Part shown: positions 7,343 to 14,694 of the stretch, one piece after another
How positions within the stretch are numbered: position 1 is the stretch's first letter
How the letters are laid out: the number at the start of each line of letters is the position of its first letter
Assembly (NCBI RefSeq): GCF_001418575.1
Contig: NZ_LIQR01000104.1
Coordinates: 1 to 32,087 of the forward strand
Length of the DNA stretch: 32,087 nt
Origin: Peterkaempfera griseoplana
Lineage (GTDB): Bacteria; Actinomycetota; Actinomycetes; Streptomycetales; Streptomycetaceae
Direction of reading: 5' to 3'
Notes under the pieces: model-generated
The model's input: the letters and a program-made list of their open reading frames with translations, nothing else
Told to the model about the DNA's origin: nothing
Database searches by the model: none
Made by a program: the position numbers and the translations under genes

Positions 7343-7865
7343 GGGCCTTCGGTCCTTCAGCGAGAGGGTGCTCCTGTCCGCGGTCCGGCCAGGAGGAAGG
7401 TGTGGACGACCGCCCCGCCGCACGGGATCCGTGGACCGTTACCGGGCCTGGGGACCGGGGCGGCGAAGGAGCGCGGGGGGACAGTGTGCGTCCGCAGGAT
7501 GGCCGGGGCGGGAACGAGTGCGCGAAAGGAAGCAGGCGGCCAGATGAAGGCAAGGTTGCGAGAGAGGTGGCTGCCTTCGGCAGTGCGATGCCGGGCAGCG
7601 AGAGGACGATACCCGGCTGCGGGCCGCACGTCATCCCACGGCGCGCCGACAGCGGCGCACCGGCTCCCACGGTGCGCCCCCGGCCGCTGACCCAGGGGGT
7701 GGACACCACTCTGGCCAGCGGCTTTGCCAGAATTTCGGAGGGTGTCCGGTCGGCGGCCAGGAGCGGGAATGCCGTGGCCCGCCCGGACGCTGACAGACGG
7801 CGAGGGGGTACCCGTGCGCTGAGCGCTCCGGGCGCCCGTCCGGGATGGAAGGAATTGGGTGCGCG
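7343..7865. other. 523-bp gap between divergent genes, with nested inverted repeat at 7701-7747
   Basis: No convincing gene is present; open frames on both strands have non-coding composition, and base composition is slightly less GC-rich than in neighbouring genes. It must hold the promoters of the GNAT and PAC2 genes. At 7701-7747 lies a nested inverted repeat: outer arms GGACACC (7701-7707) and GGTGTCC (7741-7747), inner arms CTGGC (7711-7715) and GCCAG (7726-7730). A small hairpin CTGCC-TTC-GGCAG is at 7571-7583. Function is unknown: an operator or structured leader are options. Confidence 0.6.
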
Positions 7866-8798
7866 GTGCGTGATCCGGAGGCTCTGTACGACCTGGAGCG
7901 GGAGGGTGTGGAGGCGGTGGCCGCCACGGCGGCCACCTCGCCCGGCCTGGTGCTGCTCTACCACTTCGCGGGCTTCATGGACGCCGGGGAGACCGGTGCC
8001 CAGGTGGTCGAGCACCTGCGGGAGCAGGGCGACCCCATGGTCGTGGCGCGCTTCGACCACGACCGCCTGGTGGACTACCGGGCCCGCCGTCCCCCGATGA
8101 CCTTCGAGCGCGACCACTGGTCGGAGTACGAGGCCCCCGAGATCCTGCTGCAGCTGCTGCACGATGCCGCCGGCGCCCCCTTCCTGCTGCTCAGCGGGCC
8201 CGAGCCGGACGTCGAGTGGGAGCGCTTCGCCGCCGCGGTGCGCAGTCTGGTGGTCCGCTTCGGGGTGCGCCTCGCGGTGGACTTCCACGGCATCCCCATG
8301 GGCGTACCGCACACCCGTCCGGTGGGGCTGACCCCGCACGGCAACCGGATGGACCTGGTCACCGCGCACCCCAGCTGGTTCGAGAGCGCCGAGGTCCCCG
8401 GCAGCGCCCAGGGCCTGCTGGAGTACCGGCTCTCCGAGGCCGGCCACGATGTGCTCGGCTTCGCGGTCCACGTCCCGCACTATGTCGCCCGGTCGGCCTA
8501 TCCGGCCGCGGCCGTGGCGGTGCTGGAGGCCGTCCAGTCCGCCACCGGTCTGGTGCTGCCCGGCACCGAGCTGCGCGAGCGGGTCACCGAGGTCCGCTCG
8601 GACATCGACGAGCAGCTGGCCCAGGGCGACAGCGAGCTGCCCACCGCCATCCGCGGTCTGGAGAGCCAGTACGACGCCGTCGCCGGGGCCGAGACCCGGG
8701 AGAGCCTGCTCGCCGAGCAGACCGACCTGCCGTCCGCCGACGAGCTGGGCCGGCGCTTCGAGGAGTTCCTGGCCGAGCAGGAGCGCGGCGCCGACTGA
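7866..8798 (+). CDS. PAC2-family protein
   Basis: 310-residue protein of the PAC2 (proteasome assembly chaperone 2-like) family, found in most proteasome-bearing actinobacteria; its role there is not settled. Family signatures include [17 protein letters not shown] near the N-terminus, [28 protein letters not shown] and [16 protein letters not shown]. An acidic helical tail ([17 protein letters not shown]) closes it. I prefer the GTG at 7866 ([11 protein letters not shown]) because GGAAGGA lies 12 nt upstream and this matches the usual start of the family; an in-frame ATG at 7845 would add seven residues. It stands alone and is followed by a strong terminator. Confidence 0.88.
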   Translation: MRDPEALYDLEREGVEAVAATAATSPGLVLLYHFAGFMDAGETGAQVVEHLREQGDPMVVARFDHDRLVDYRARRPPMTFERDHWSEYEAPEILLQLLHDAAGAPFLLLSGPEPDVEWERFAAAVRSLVVRFGVRLAVDFHGIPMGVPHTRPVGLTPHGNRMDLVTAHPSWFESAEVPGSAQGLLEYRLSEAGHDVLGFAVHVPHYVARSAYPAAAVAVLEAVQSATGLVLPGTELRERVTEVRSDIDEQLAQGDSELPTAIRGLESQYDAVAGAETRESLLAEQTDLPSADELGRRFEEFLAEQERGAD

Positions 8799-8819
8799 CG
8801 CCCGCCCGCACCCGTCCGT

Positions 8820-8850
8820 CGCGCCCGCCGGGAGTCCCCCGGCGGGCGCG
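8820..8850. terminator. Intrinsic terminator after the PAC2 gene
   Basis: Perfect 13-bp GC-rich stem (8820-8832 paired with 8838-8850) with the 5-nt loop AGTCC. It starts 22 nt after the PAC2 stop codon. No U-tract follows, as is common in this group. Confidence 0.85.
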
Positions 8851-8919
8851 GCGCGTTGCCTGCTCGTACGGTTCGGGGGACGGGCCGTCGTCCGGCCCGA
8901 GCCCACCCCGGGGAGACCC

Positions 8920-9945
8920 ATGACGACAAAGGACCCGCGCACCGCCCTCGCGACCCTGGCCGCGGCCGCCGCCCTGCTGCTCGGCGCCGGCTGCTCCACG
9001 GGCGGCCGGGCCGCCCCGGCGCCCCCGGCGTCCGCGTCGGCGTCCGCCGCCGCGCCCACCGGCGCGGCGCCGCGCGCCGCCCCGACGGGCGGCGGCAGCC
9101 GGGCGGCCGGACCCTATGTGGCGCTCGGCGACTCCTACACCTCCGCGCCGCAGATCCCCCGGCAGTACGGCACCCCCGTCGGCTGCGCCCGTTCCAGCCG
9201 CAACTACCCGTCGCTGGTCGCCGCGGCGCTCGGCCTTCCCGGGGCCGACTTCCGCGACGTCAGCTGCAGCGGCGCCACCATCGACGACCTGACCGCGCCC
9301 CAGACCACCTCGGACGGCACCAACCCGGCCCAGCTGGACGCCCTGTCGGCGCGCACCCGGCTGGTGACCCTCGGTATCGGCGGCAACGACGTGGGCTTCA
9401 TCCAGGTCCTCACCCGCTGCGTCCAGCAGGGCATGCTGCACAGCCTCGGCATGAGCGGCAGCGCCGGCGCCGGCGCCACGCCGGGCGACGCCCCCTGCGA
9501 GGACTCCTACACCTCGGCCGGCCGCGACGAGCTGCGGCAGCGGGTGGCGCTGGCGGGCCGCCGGCTGGGGGACGCCGTGGAGCAGATCCGGCTGCGGGCG
9601 CCGCACGCCCAGGTGCTGGTGGTCGGCTACCCAGCGCTGGTCCCCGCCGCGGGCGACGGCTCGGCCTGCACGGGGCTGCTGGGCCTGGCGCCCGGCGACG
9701 TCGCCTTCCTGCGCTCCCGTGAGCAGCAGCTCAACGACGAGCTGCGGCGCCGGGCGGAGGCTGCGGGCGCCCGCTTCGTCGACACCTGGACCCCCTCCCG
9801 GGGCCATGACGCCTGCACGGCCCCCTCCGTGCGCTGGATCGAACCGCTGATCCCGGCCGCCGAGGCCGCCCCGGTCCACCCCAACGCGCGCGGTGAGCGA
9901 GGCATGGCCGACGCCGTCCTGCGGGTGCTGCGGGGCAGTTCCTGA
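8920..9945 (+). CDS. SGNH/GDSL-family hydrolase, lipoprotein
   Basis: 341-residue secreted esterase/lipase-type hydrolase. A signal peptide ends in the lipobox LGAGC with lipidated Cys25; an Ala/Ser/Pro/Gly-rich linker follows (about 26-63). Block I is ALGDSYTSA with nucleophile Ser72, block III is GIGGNDVGF (Asn156), and block V is VHPNARG with catalytic His320. Several extracytoplasmic Cys (CSG near 116, C-rich loops near 167 and 186) could form the disulfides seen in actinobacterial SGNH enzymes. The ATG at 8920 is preceded by GGGGAGA. The open frame extends far upstream through the PAC2 gene, but only this start gives a signal peptide. The substrate is unknown. Confidence 0.92.
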   Translation: MTTKDPRTALATLAAAAALLLGAGCSTGGRAAPAPPASASASAAAPTGAAPRAAPTGGGSRAAGPYVALGDSYTSAPQIPRQYGTPVGCARSSRNYPSLVAAALGLPGADFRDVSCSGATIDDLTAPQTTSDGTNPAQLDALSARTRLVTLGIGGNDVGFIQVLTRCVQQGMLHSLGMSGSAGAGATPGDAPCEDSYTSAGRDELRQRVALAGRRLGDAVEQIRLRAPHAQVLVVGYPALVPAAGDGSACTGLLGLAPGDVAFLRSREQQLNDELRRRAEAAGARFVDTWTPSRGHDACTAPSVRWIEPLIPAAEAAPVHPNARGERGMADAVLRVLRGSS

Positions 9946-9949
9946 CAGG

Positions 9950-9986
9950 CGCCGTCCGAGCGCACCGGCGGAGCTCGACGACGGCG
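9950..9986. terminator. Hairpin terminator after the SGNH hydrolase gene
   Basis: Left arm CGCCGTC-CGAGC (9950-9961) pairs with GCTCG (9973-9977) and GACGGCG (9980-9986), with a 2-nt bulge. It begins 5 nt after the stop codon. Confidence 0.65.
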
Positions 9987-10035
9987 GTGCCGTGATCTTG
10001 ACCGCGGGCGCCGCACCTGCGGCATGATCACCGCC

Positions 10036-11370
10036 ATGACTCCGTCTGCTGTCGCCGCGCCTGGTGCGCCGTGCCCCACCTGCTCGGCTCCGCTCGCCGA
10101 CGACCGCCGTTTCGTGGTCTGGTGTCCCGCGTGCGAGTGGAACGTGGACCCGCTGGCGGAGTCCGCCGCCGACACGGTCCCCCAGGGGCGGACCGGCCGC
10201 CGCACGGCCCGGCGGCGGAGCGCCGAGCGGGCCGTCGCCGAGCAGATGTACACGGAGGCTGTGAAGGCCGCCGAGGCGGCGAGTCTGCGTCCGGTGCGCG
10301 GCCGGGCGTGGTTCGCAGCGATGGGCATCGCCGCACTGGTCCATCTGTCCACCGTCGTGGTGACCGGGGTGTCCCTGTGGTGGCTGGTGACAGGGTCGAT
10401 GTTCCTCAGGGTGCTCGGCGTGCCGGGGCTGGCGCTCGCCGCGCTGCTCCGTCCGCGGCTCGGCCGGGTCCGACGCCGGGACGAGTGGTCGCTGACCCGC
10501 GCGGAGGCACCGGCTCTGTACGGTCTCGCGGACCGGGTCGCCTCGGCGTCGGGCGCCCCGCCCGTGCACCTGATCCGCGCCACCGGGGAGTTCAACGCGT
10601 CCTACGGAAGGGTGGGGCTGCGGCGGCGCCGTGTCCTGACCCTGGGTCTGCCGCTGTGGGAGATACTCGCCCCCCAGGAGCGCATTGCCCTGCTGGCACA
10701 CGAGTTCGGGCACGCCGTCAACGGTGACAGCCGCCGGGGGCTGTGGCTCGGCTCGGCGGTCAGGGCGCTTGTCGAGTGGTATCGGCTGACCCGTCCGGAC
10801 GGCGGTGCCACAGCGGGGCCCGGGCTCGTCATGCTGATCGCGGGCTGGGTCGCCAACGCGGTGATGCTGGTGGTGCACAAGTCCGTCGAGGCGGTGCTGC
10901 TGATCCTTCACCGCTGCACCCTGCGCACCGGGCAGCGGGCCGAGTACCTGGCGGATCTGCTGGCCGTGCGGGTCGCCTCGGCGAGCGCGACGCGGACCCT
11001 GCTGGAGTCCATGCTGCTCGGGGAGAGCGTGGAGGCCTTCTTCCACCGGAAGAGGCTCGCCCCGCAGGCGGGGCGCACGGCGGGTGAGGCATCCCGGCGG
11101 GCCCGGGATGCCGAGTTCTGGCAGGAACTGCGTGCGTACCTGGACTCCGTGCCCGAGGCCGAACGTCTGCGACGACTGCGGGTGTCGGCGCTGCGGATGG
11201 GCTCGGTGGACAGCACGCACCCGCCGACGCACCTGCGGGTGGCGCTCGTGGAGACGCGGGGGGCCCACGAGGCGGCGGTCGTCGCCGACGAGGCCGAGAC
11301 GGCAGCGCTGGAGGTCGAACTCGCCGGTCGGCGGGCCGCGGTGGTGGCCTCTCAGACGGAATTCCGGTGA
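10036..11370 (+). CDS. M48-family membrane metallopeptidase with N-terminal zinc ribbon
   Basis: 444-residue (from ATG 10036) HtpX/Ste24-type zinc protease. The N-terminus carries two CxxC pairs (Cys13/16 and Cys30/33), a probable zinc ribbon. Two hydrophobic segments follow (about 92-117 and 121-138). The active site is HEFGHAVNGD (His222, Glu223, His226), and AEYLADLLAV supplies the third zinc ligand (Glu303). A further hydrophobic segment lies at about 261-280, between the active site and the third ligand, as in HtpX. ATG 10024 is an alternative start; I prefer 10036 because CATGAT ends 7 nt before it and TTGACC lies 19 nt further up. Its stop overlaps the start of a 54-residue ORF as GTGA. 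Confidence 0.9.
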   Translation: MTPSAVAAPGAPCPTCSAPLADDRRFVVWCPACEWNVDPLAESAADTVPQGRTGRRTARRRSAERAVAEQMYTEAVKAAEAASLRPVRGRAWFAAMGIAALVHLSTVVVTGVSLWWLVTGSMFLRVLGVPGLALAALLRPRLGRVRRRDEWSLTRAEAPALYGLADRVASASGAPPVHLIRATGEFNASYGRVGLRRRRVLTLGLPLWEILAPQERIALLAHEFGHAVNGDSRRGLWLGSAVRALVEWYRLTRPDGGATAGPGLVMLIAGWVANAVMLVVHKSVEAVLLILHRCTLRTGQRAEYLADLLAVRVASASATRTLLESMLLGESVEAFFHRKRLAPQAGRTAGEASRRARDAEFWQELRAYLDSVPEAERLRRLRVSALRMGSVDSTHPPTHLRVALVETRGAHEAAVVADEAETAALEVELAGRRAAVVASQTEFR

Positions 11371-11531
11371 GTTCCGGGCGATCAGGGCCGCACCTCACCC
11401 CGGCGGGCGCCCGACGGTGCGACCAGGCTTGTCCGCCCTCGGACTGCGCCGCGGCCGCCCAGGTCCGCACCATCGCCCGCGTCACCAAGCAGCCGCAGGC
11501 CCTCGTCGGGCCCTTGGGCACCGTCGACTGA
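11367..11531 (+). CDS. Small Cys-containing protein coupled to the M48 gene
   Basis: 54-residue ORF that I read directly from the sequence. Its GTG start (11367-11369) overlaps the M48 stop codon in a GTGA arrangement, the same coupling used by other gene pairs in this window. Codons are mostly GC-ending, and the frame stays open to TGA at 11529. The product is basic with a three-Cys cluster CDQACPPSDC (about residues 19-28) and a tail ending KQPQALVGPLGTVD. No signal peptide or membrane segment is visible. I do not recognise a family. It could also be the remnant of a longer downstream gene or of an M48 C-terminus displaced by a frameshift. Confidence 0.5.
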   Translation: MSSGRSGPHLTPAGARRCDQACPPSDCAAAAQVRTIARVTKQPQALVGPLGTVD

Positions 11532-11590
11532 CAGGCAGGTCGCCACCGGCGGCGGCGCGAGGAGTCCCGCCGGTGCCGCTGCAGGCGACC

Positions 11591-11627
11591 GCGGCCCTGT
11601 GCCCGCTCCGGCCGGGCACAGGGCCGC
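11591..11627. terminator. Bidirectional terminator between the M48 unit and nirD
   Basis: Perfect 15-bp stem (11591-11605 paired with 11613-11627) with a 7-nt loop. It sits between two convergent units and can serve both. It is the longest perfect hairpin I found in the window. Confidence 0.88.
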
Positions 11628-11695
11628 CGGCCGGGCCTCCGCGATCAGGGCGACAGGCGGAGGAGCCGGCCGGCGGGGTTCCGTGGCGGCCGCGG

Positions 11696-12073
11696 TCAGG
11701 GGCGGACCCTGGCGGTGTGGACGGGGATGCGGACCCGCTCGTCGTCCAGGCACTCCCCGCCCGTCAGGTCGAAGCGCTGCTTCAGCAGCGGCGAGGCCAC
11801 GTACGGGCGGTCGCCGACCGTGCCCAGCAGGCCCCGGGAGAGCACCTGGGCGCCGGTGAAGGGGTCCCGGTTGGCGATCGCGTACACCCGGTCGTGGCGG
11901 TCCCGGAAGACGGCGGCCTGGCTGCCGTCGGGGAGCAGCACCGCGACGCCGCGGCCGGGGGTCAGGTGGGAGAGGTCGCAGACGGGCACCCAGGCCCCGT
12001 CGATCAGCAGCTCCACCCGGGCGGTGGGAGCGGCGGCGGTCGCGGTCGCGGCGACGGTGGGAGCGGTCATCAT
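11696..12073 (-). CDS. nirD: Nitrite reductase small subunit NirD
   Basis: 125-residue Rieske-like small subunit of assimilatory NAD(P)H nitrite reductase, partner of NirB in reducing nitrite to ammonium in the cytoplasm. After an Ala/Thr-rich lead come VPVCDLSHLTPGRGVAVLL, AVFRDRHDRVYAIANRDPFTG and SPLLKQRFDLTGGECLDDE. The usual Rieske Cys/His iron-sulfur ligands are absent, as expected for NirD. The ATG at 12073 overlaps the nirB stop (ATGA) and has GGAGG 7 nt upstream, so the two subunits are translationally coupled. A second ATG follows immediately at 12070. It is the last gene of the operon and faces the 15-bp terminator. Confidence 0.93.
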   Translation of the reverse strand: MMTAPTVAATATAAAPTARVELLIDGAWVPVCDLSHLTPGRGVAVLLPDGSQAAVFRDRHDRVYAIANRDPFTGAQVLSRGLLGTVGDRPYVASPLLKQRFDLTGGECLDDERVRIPVHTARVRP

Positions 12074-14694
12074 GAGCGGACCTCCAGAAGGGGGGTGTTG
12101 TCGGGGTCGAGCGAGCGCAGCAGGTCCTGCTCGGAGAAGAGGAGCTCCAGGTCGGGCTTGACCTGCTCCCGCTCCGGGACGAACTTCACCGTGGGGTCGG
12201 GCACCTCGGGTGCGTTGACGAAGGAGACGAAGCGGCGCAGCCGCTCGGGGTCGGCCAGTGTGGCGGCCCACTCGTCCTCGTACCTGTCGACGTGGTTGGC
12301 CATCAGGGCCTCCAGCTCGTCGCAGATGCCGAGCGAGTCCTCCACCACGACCTTCCGGACGTGGTCCAGGCCGCCCTCGATCCGCTCCAGCCAGGCGGAG
12401 GTGCGCTCCAGCCGGTCGGCGGTGCGGATGTAGAACATCAGGAACCGGTCGATCAGCCGGATCAGGCCCTCGTCGTCCAGGTCCTGCGCCAGCAGGTCGG
12501 CGTGGCGGGGGTCGGCGCCGCCGTTGCCGCCGACGTAGAGGTTCCAGCCGCCCGCGGTGGCGATCACCCCGAAGTCCTTGCCGCGGGCCTCGGCGCACTC
12601 GCGGGCGCACCCGGAGACCGCCGACTTCAGCTTGTGCGGGGAGCGCAGCCCCCGGTAGCGCAGCTCCAGCTGGATCGCCATCCGCACCGAGTCCTGCACC
12701 CCGTAGCGGCACCAGGTCGAGCCCACACAGGACTTCACGGTGCGTAGCGACTTGCCGTAGGCGTGGCCCGACTCGAAGCCGGCGTCCACCAGCCGCGCCC
12801 AGATCTGCGGCAGCTGGTCCACCCGGGCGCCGAAGAGGTCGATCCGCTGCCCACCGGTGATCTTGGTGTAGAGGCCGAAGTCGCGGGCGACCTCGCCGAT
12901 CACGATCAGCTTCTCCGGGGTGATCTCCCCGCCGGGGATGCGCGGGACGACCGAGTAGGACCCGTTCTTCTGCAGATTGGCCAGGAAGTGGTCGTTGGTG
13001 TCCTGCAGTGCCGCCTGCTCGCCGTCCAGGATGTGCACCGAGGCGTCCAGCTCCGGGGCCAGGCTGGCGATGATGGAGCCGACGGTGGGCTTGCAGACCT
13101 CGCAGCCCTCGCCGTTGCGGGCCTCCTCGCGGCCGTAGCCCTCCAGCAGCTGGGCGTGGCTGGCGACCCCGGCGACCCGGACGATCTCGTACAGCTCGGC
13201 GCGGGTGTGGGCGAAGCAGGGGCAGAGGCCCTTGTCGACGGCGACGCCGGACGCCTCCAGCTCCTCGTTGACGATGGTGCCCAGCAGCTTGACGCAGGAG
13301 CCGCAGCCGGTACCCGCCTTGGTGCACTTCTTCACCTCGGGCACCGTGGTGCAGCTGTGCTCGGTGACGGCGGCGCGGACGGTGCCCTTGGTGACGTTGT
13401 GGCAGTTGCAGACCACCGCGTCGTCCGGCAGCGCCGAGGAGCCCAGCGACACCGGGCCGCCCAGTCCGGCCGGCAGCACCAGCGCCTCCGGCGGCGCGGG
13501 CAGCGGGTTCCCGGTGCCCGCCAGCGGACGCAGCGACATGTAGGCGTCGGCGTCACCGACCAGGATGCCGCCGAGCAGCGCCCCCTCCGCGGTGACCACC
13601 AGCTTCTTGTAGACCCCGGAGCGGGAGTCGGAGTACACGACCTCCAGGGCGCCCTCGGTGGCGGCGAAGGCGTCGCCGAAGCTGGCGACGTCCACACCCA
13701 GCAGCTTGAGCTTGGTGGACAGGTCGGCGCCGGTGAAGGTCCGCTCCCCGCCCGCCAGCCGGTCGGCGACCGCCTGCGCCATCTCGTAGCCCGGCGCCAC
13801 CAGGCCGTAGACCCGGCCGTCGCTGGCCAGGGCGCACTCGCCGATGGCGAAGACCCGCTCGTCGGTGACGGTGCGGCAGTTCTCGTCCACCCGGATGCCG
13901 CCGCGCTCGCCGACCTCCAGGCCGCAGTCGCGGGCCAGCTGGTCGCGGGGGCGGACGCCGGCGGAGAAGACCACCATGTCGACGGCGAGTTCGGACCCGT
14001 CGGTGAAGGACATCCCCGCGGCGGCGCCCGAGGCGTCCACCGCGACCGCCTTGGTGCCGACCCCGGTGTGCACCACCACGCCCATCTCCTCGATGGTGCG
14101 CCGCAGCGCCTCGCCGCCGCCGTCGTCCACCTGGACCGGCATCAGCCGCGGGGCGAACTCCACGACGTGCGTCTCCAGCCCGAGGCCCTTGAGGGCGCCC
14201 GCGGCCTCCAGCCCCAGCAGGCCGCCGCCGACCACCGCGCCCACCCGGGCGCCCTTGGCGTACTCCTCGATGGCCAGCAGGTCCTCGATGGTGCGGTAGA
14301 CGAAGCAGCCCTGGGCGTCCCTGCCCTCCACGGGCGGCACGAAGGGGTACGAGCCGGTGGCCAGCACCAGGGTGTCGTAGCGGAACTCCCGTCCGGAGCG
14401 GGCCGTCACGGTGCGTGCGGCGCGGTCCACGGCCACCGCCGGGTCGCCGAGGTGGACCTCGTAGCCGTGCCGCTCGGCGAAGCCGGCCTCACCCATCAGC
14501 AGGTCCTCCGGGGTACGGCCGGAGAAGTACGAGGTCAGCTGGACCCGGTCGTAGGCGGCACGCGGCTCCTCGGCGAGCACGACCACCCGCAGCCGTGCTG
14601 CGGCGCCGTTCTCGGCCAGGGCCTCCAGGAAGCGGTGGCCGACCATGCCGTACCCGACCAGGAGGACGGTGGGCTTCTCGGTGCTGTCGGTCAT
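12070..14694 (-). CDS. nirB: Assimilatory nitrite reductase large subunit NirB
   Basis: 874-residue siroheme/iron-sulfur/FAD enzyme reducing nitrite to ammonium with NAD(P)H. In order: FAD-binding start LLVGYGMVGHRF (about 10-22), NAD(P) fold VVGGGLLGLEAAGAL (about 154-168), and a BFD-like [2Fe-2S] domain with Cys429, 431, 464 and 467 (CNCHNV and AGTGCGSC). Further Cys pairs follow at 491/493 and 531/534. The C-terminal sulfite/nitrite-reductase domain has the siroheme-[4Fe-4S] ligands in SCVGSTWC (656, 662) and CAREC (696, 700), and GWNLYVGGNGG. Length is normal. The ATG at 14694 overlaps the upstream stop as TGATG with GGAGGG upstream. Confidence 0.97.
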   Translation of the reverse strand: MTDSTEKPTVLLVGYGMVGHRFLEALAENGAAARLRVVVLAEEPRAAYDRVQLTSYFSGRTPEDLLMGEAGFAERHGYEVHLGDPAVAVDRAARTVTARSGREFRYDTLVLATGSYPFVPPVEGRDAQGCFVYRTIEDLLAIEEYAKGARVGAVVGGGLLGLEAAGALKGLGLETHVVEFAPRLMPVQVDDGGGEALRRTIEEMGVVVHTGVGTKAVAVDASGAAAGMSFTDGSELAVDMVVFSAGVRPRDQLARDCGLEVGERGGIRVDENCRTVTDERVFAIGECALASDGRVYGLVAPGYEMAQAVADRLAGGERTFTGADLSTKLKLLGVDVASFGDAFAATEGALEVVYSDSRSGVYKKLVVTAEGALLGGILVGDADAYMSLRPLAGTGNPLPAPPEALVLPAGLGGPVSLGSSALPDDAVVCNCHNVTKGTVRAAVTEHSCTTVPEVKKCTKAGTGCGSCVKLLGTIVNEELEASGVAVDKGLCPCFAHTRAELYEIVRVAGVASHAQLLEGYGREEARNGEGCEVCKPTVGSIIASLAPELDASVHILDGEQAALQDTNDHFLANLQKNGSYSVVPRIPGGEITPEKLIVIGEVARDFGLYTKITGGQRIDLFGARVDQLPQIWARLVDAGFESGHAYGKSLRTVKSCVGSTWCRYGVQDSVRMAIQLELRYRGLRSPHKLKSAVSGCARECAEARGKDFGVIATAGGWNLYVGGNGGADPRHADLLAQDLDDEGLIRLIDRFLMFYIRTADRLERTSAWLERIEGGLDHVRKVVVEDSLGICDELEALMANHVDRYEDEWAATLADPERLRRFVSFVNAPEVPDPTVKFVPEREQVKPDLELLFSEQDLLRSLDPDNTPLLEVRS

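Noticed and set aside
6348-9059. Very long minus-strand open frame of 903 codons across the MOSC, GNAT and PAC2 genes
   Set aside because: Shadow frame caused by high GC. Its product is repetitive Gly/Arg/His-rich and the true genes in the other frames have clear domains.
11371-11531. Transposase remnant downstream of the M48 gene
   Set aside because: No inverted ends, target duplication or DDE-type motif could be seen; the GTGA coupling favours a small gene, though a remnant cannot be excluded.
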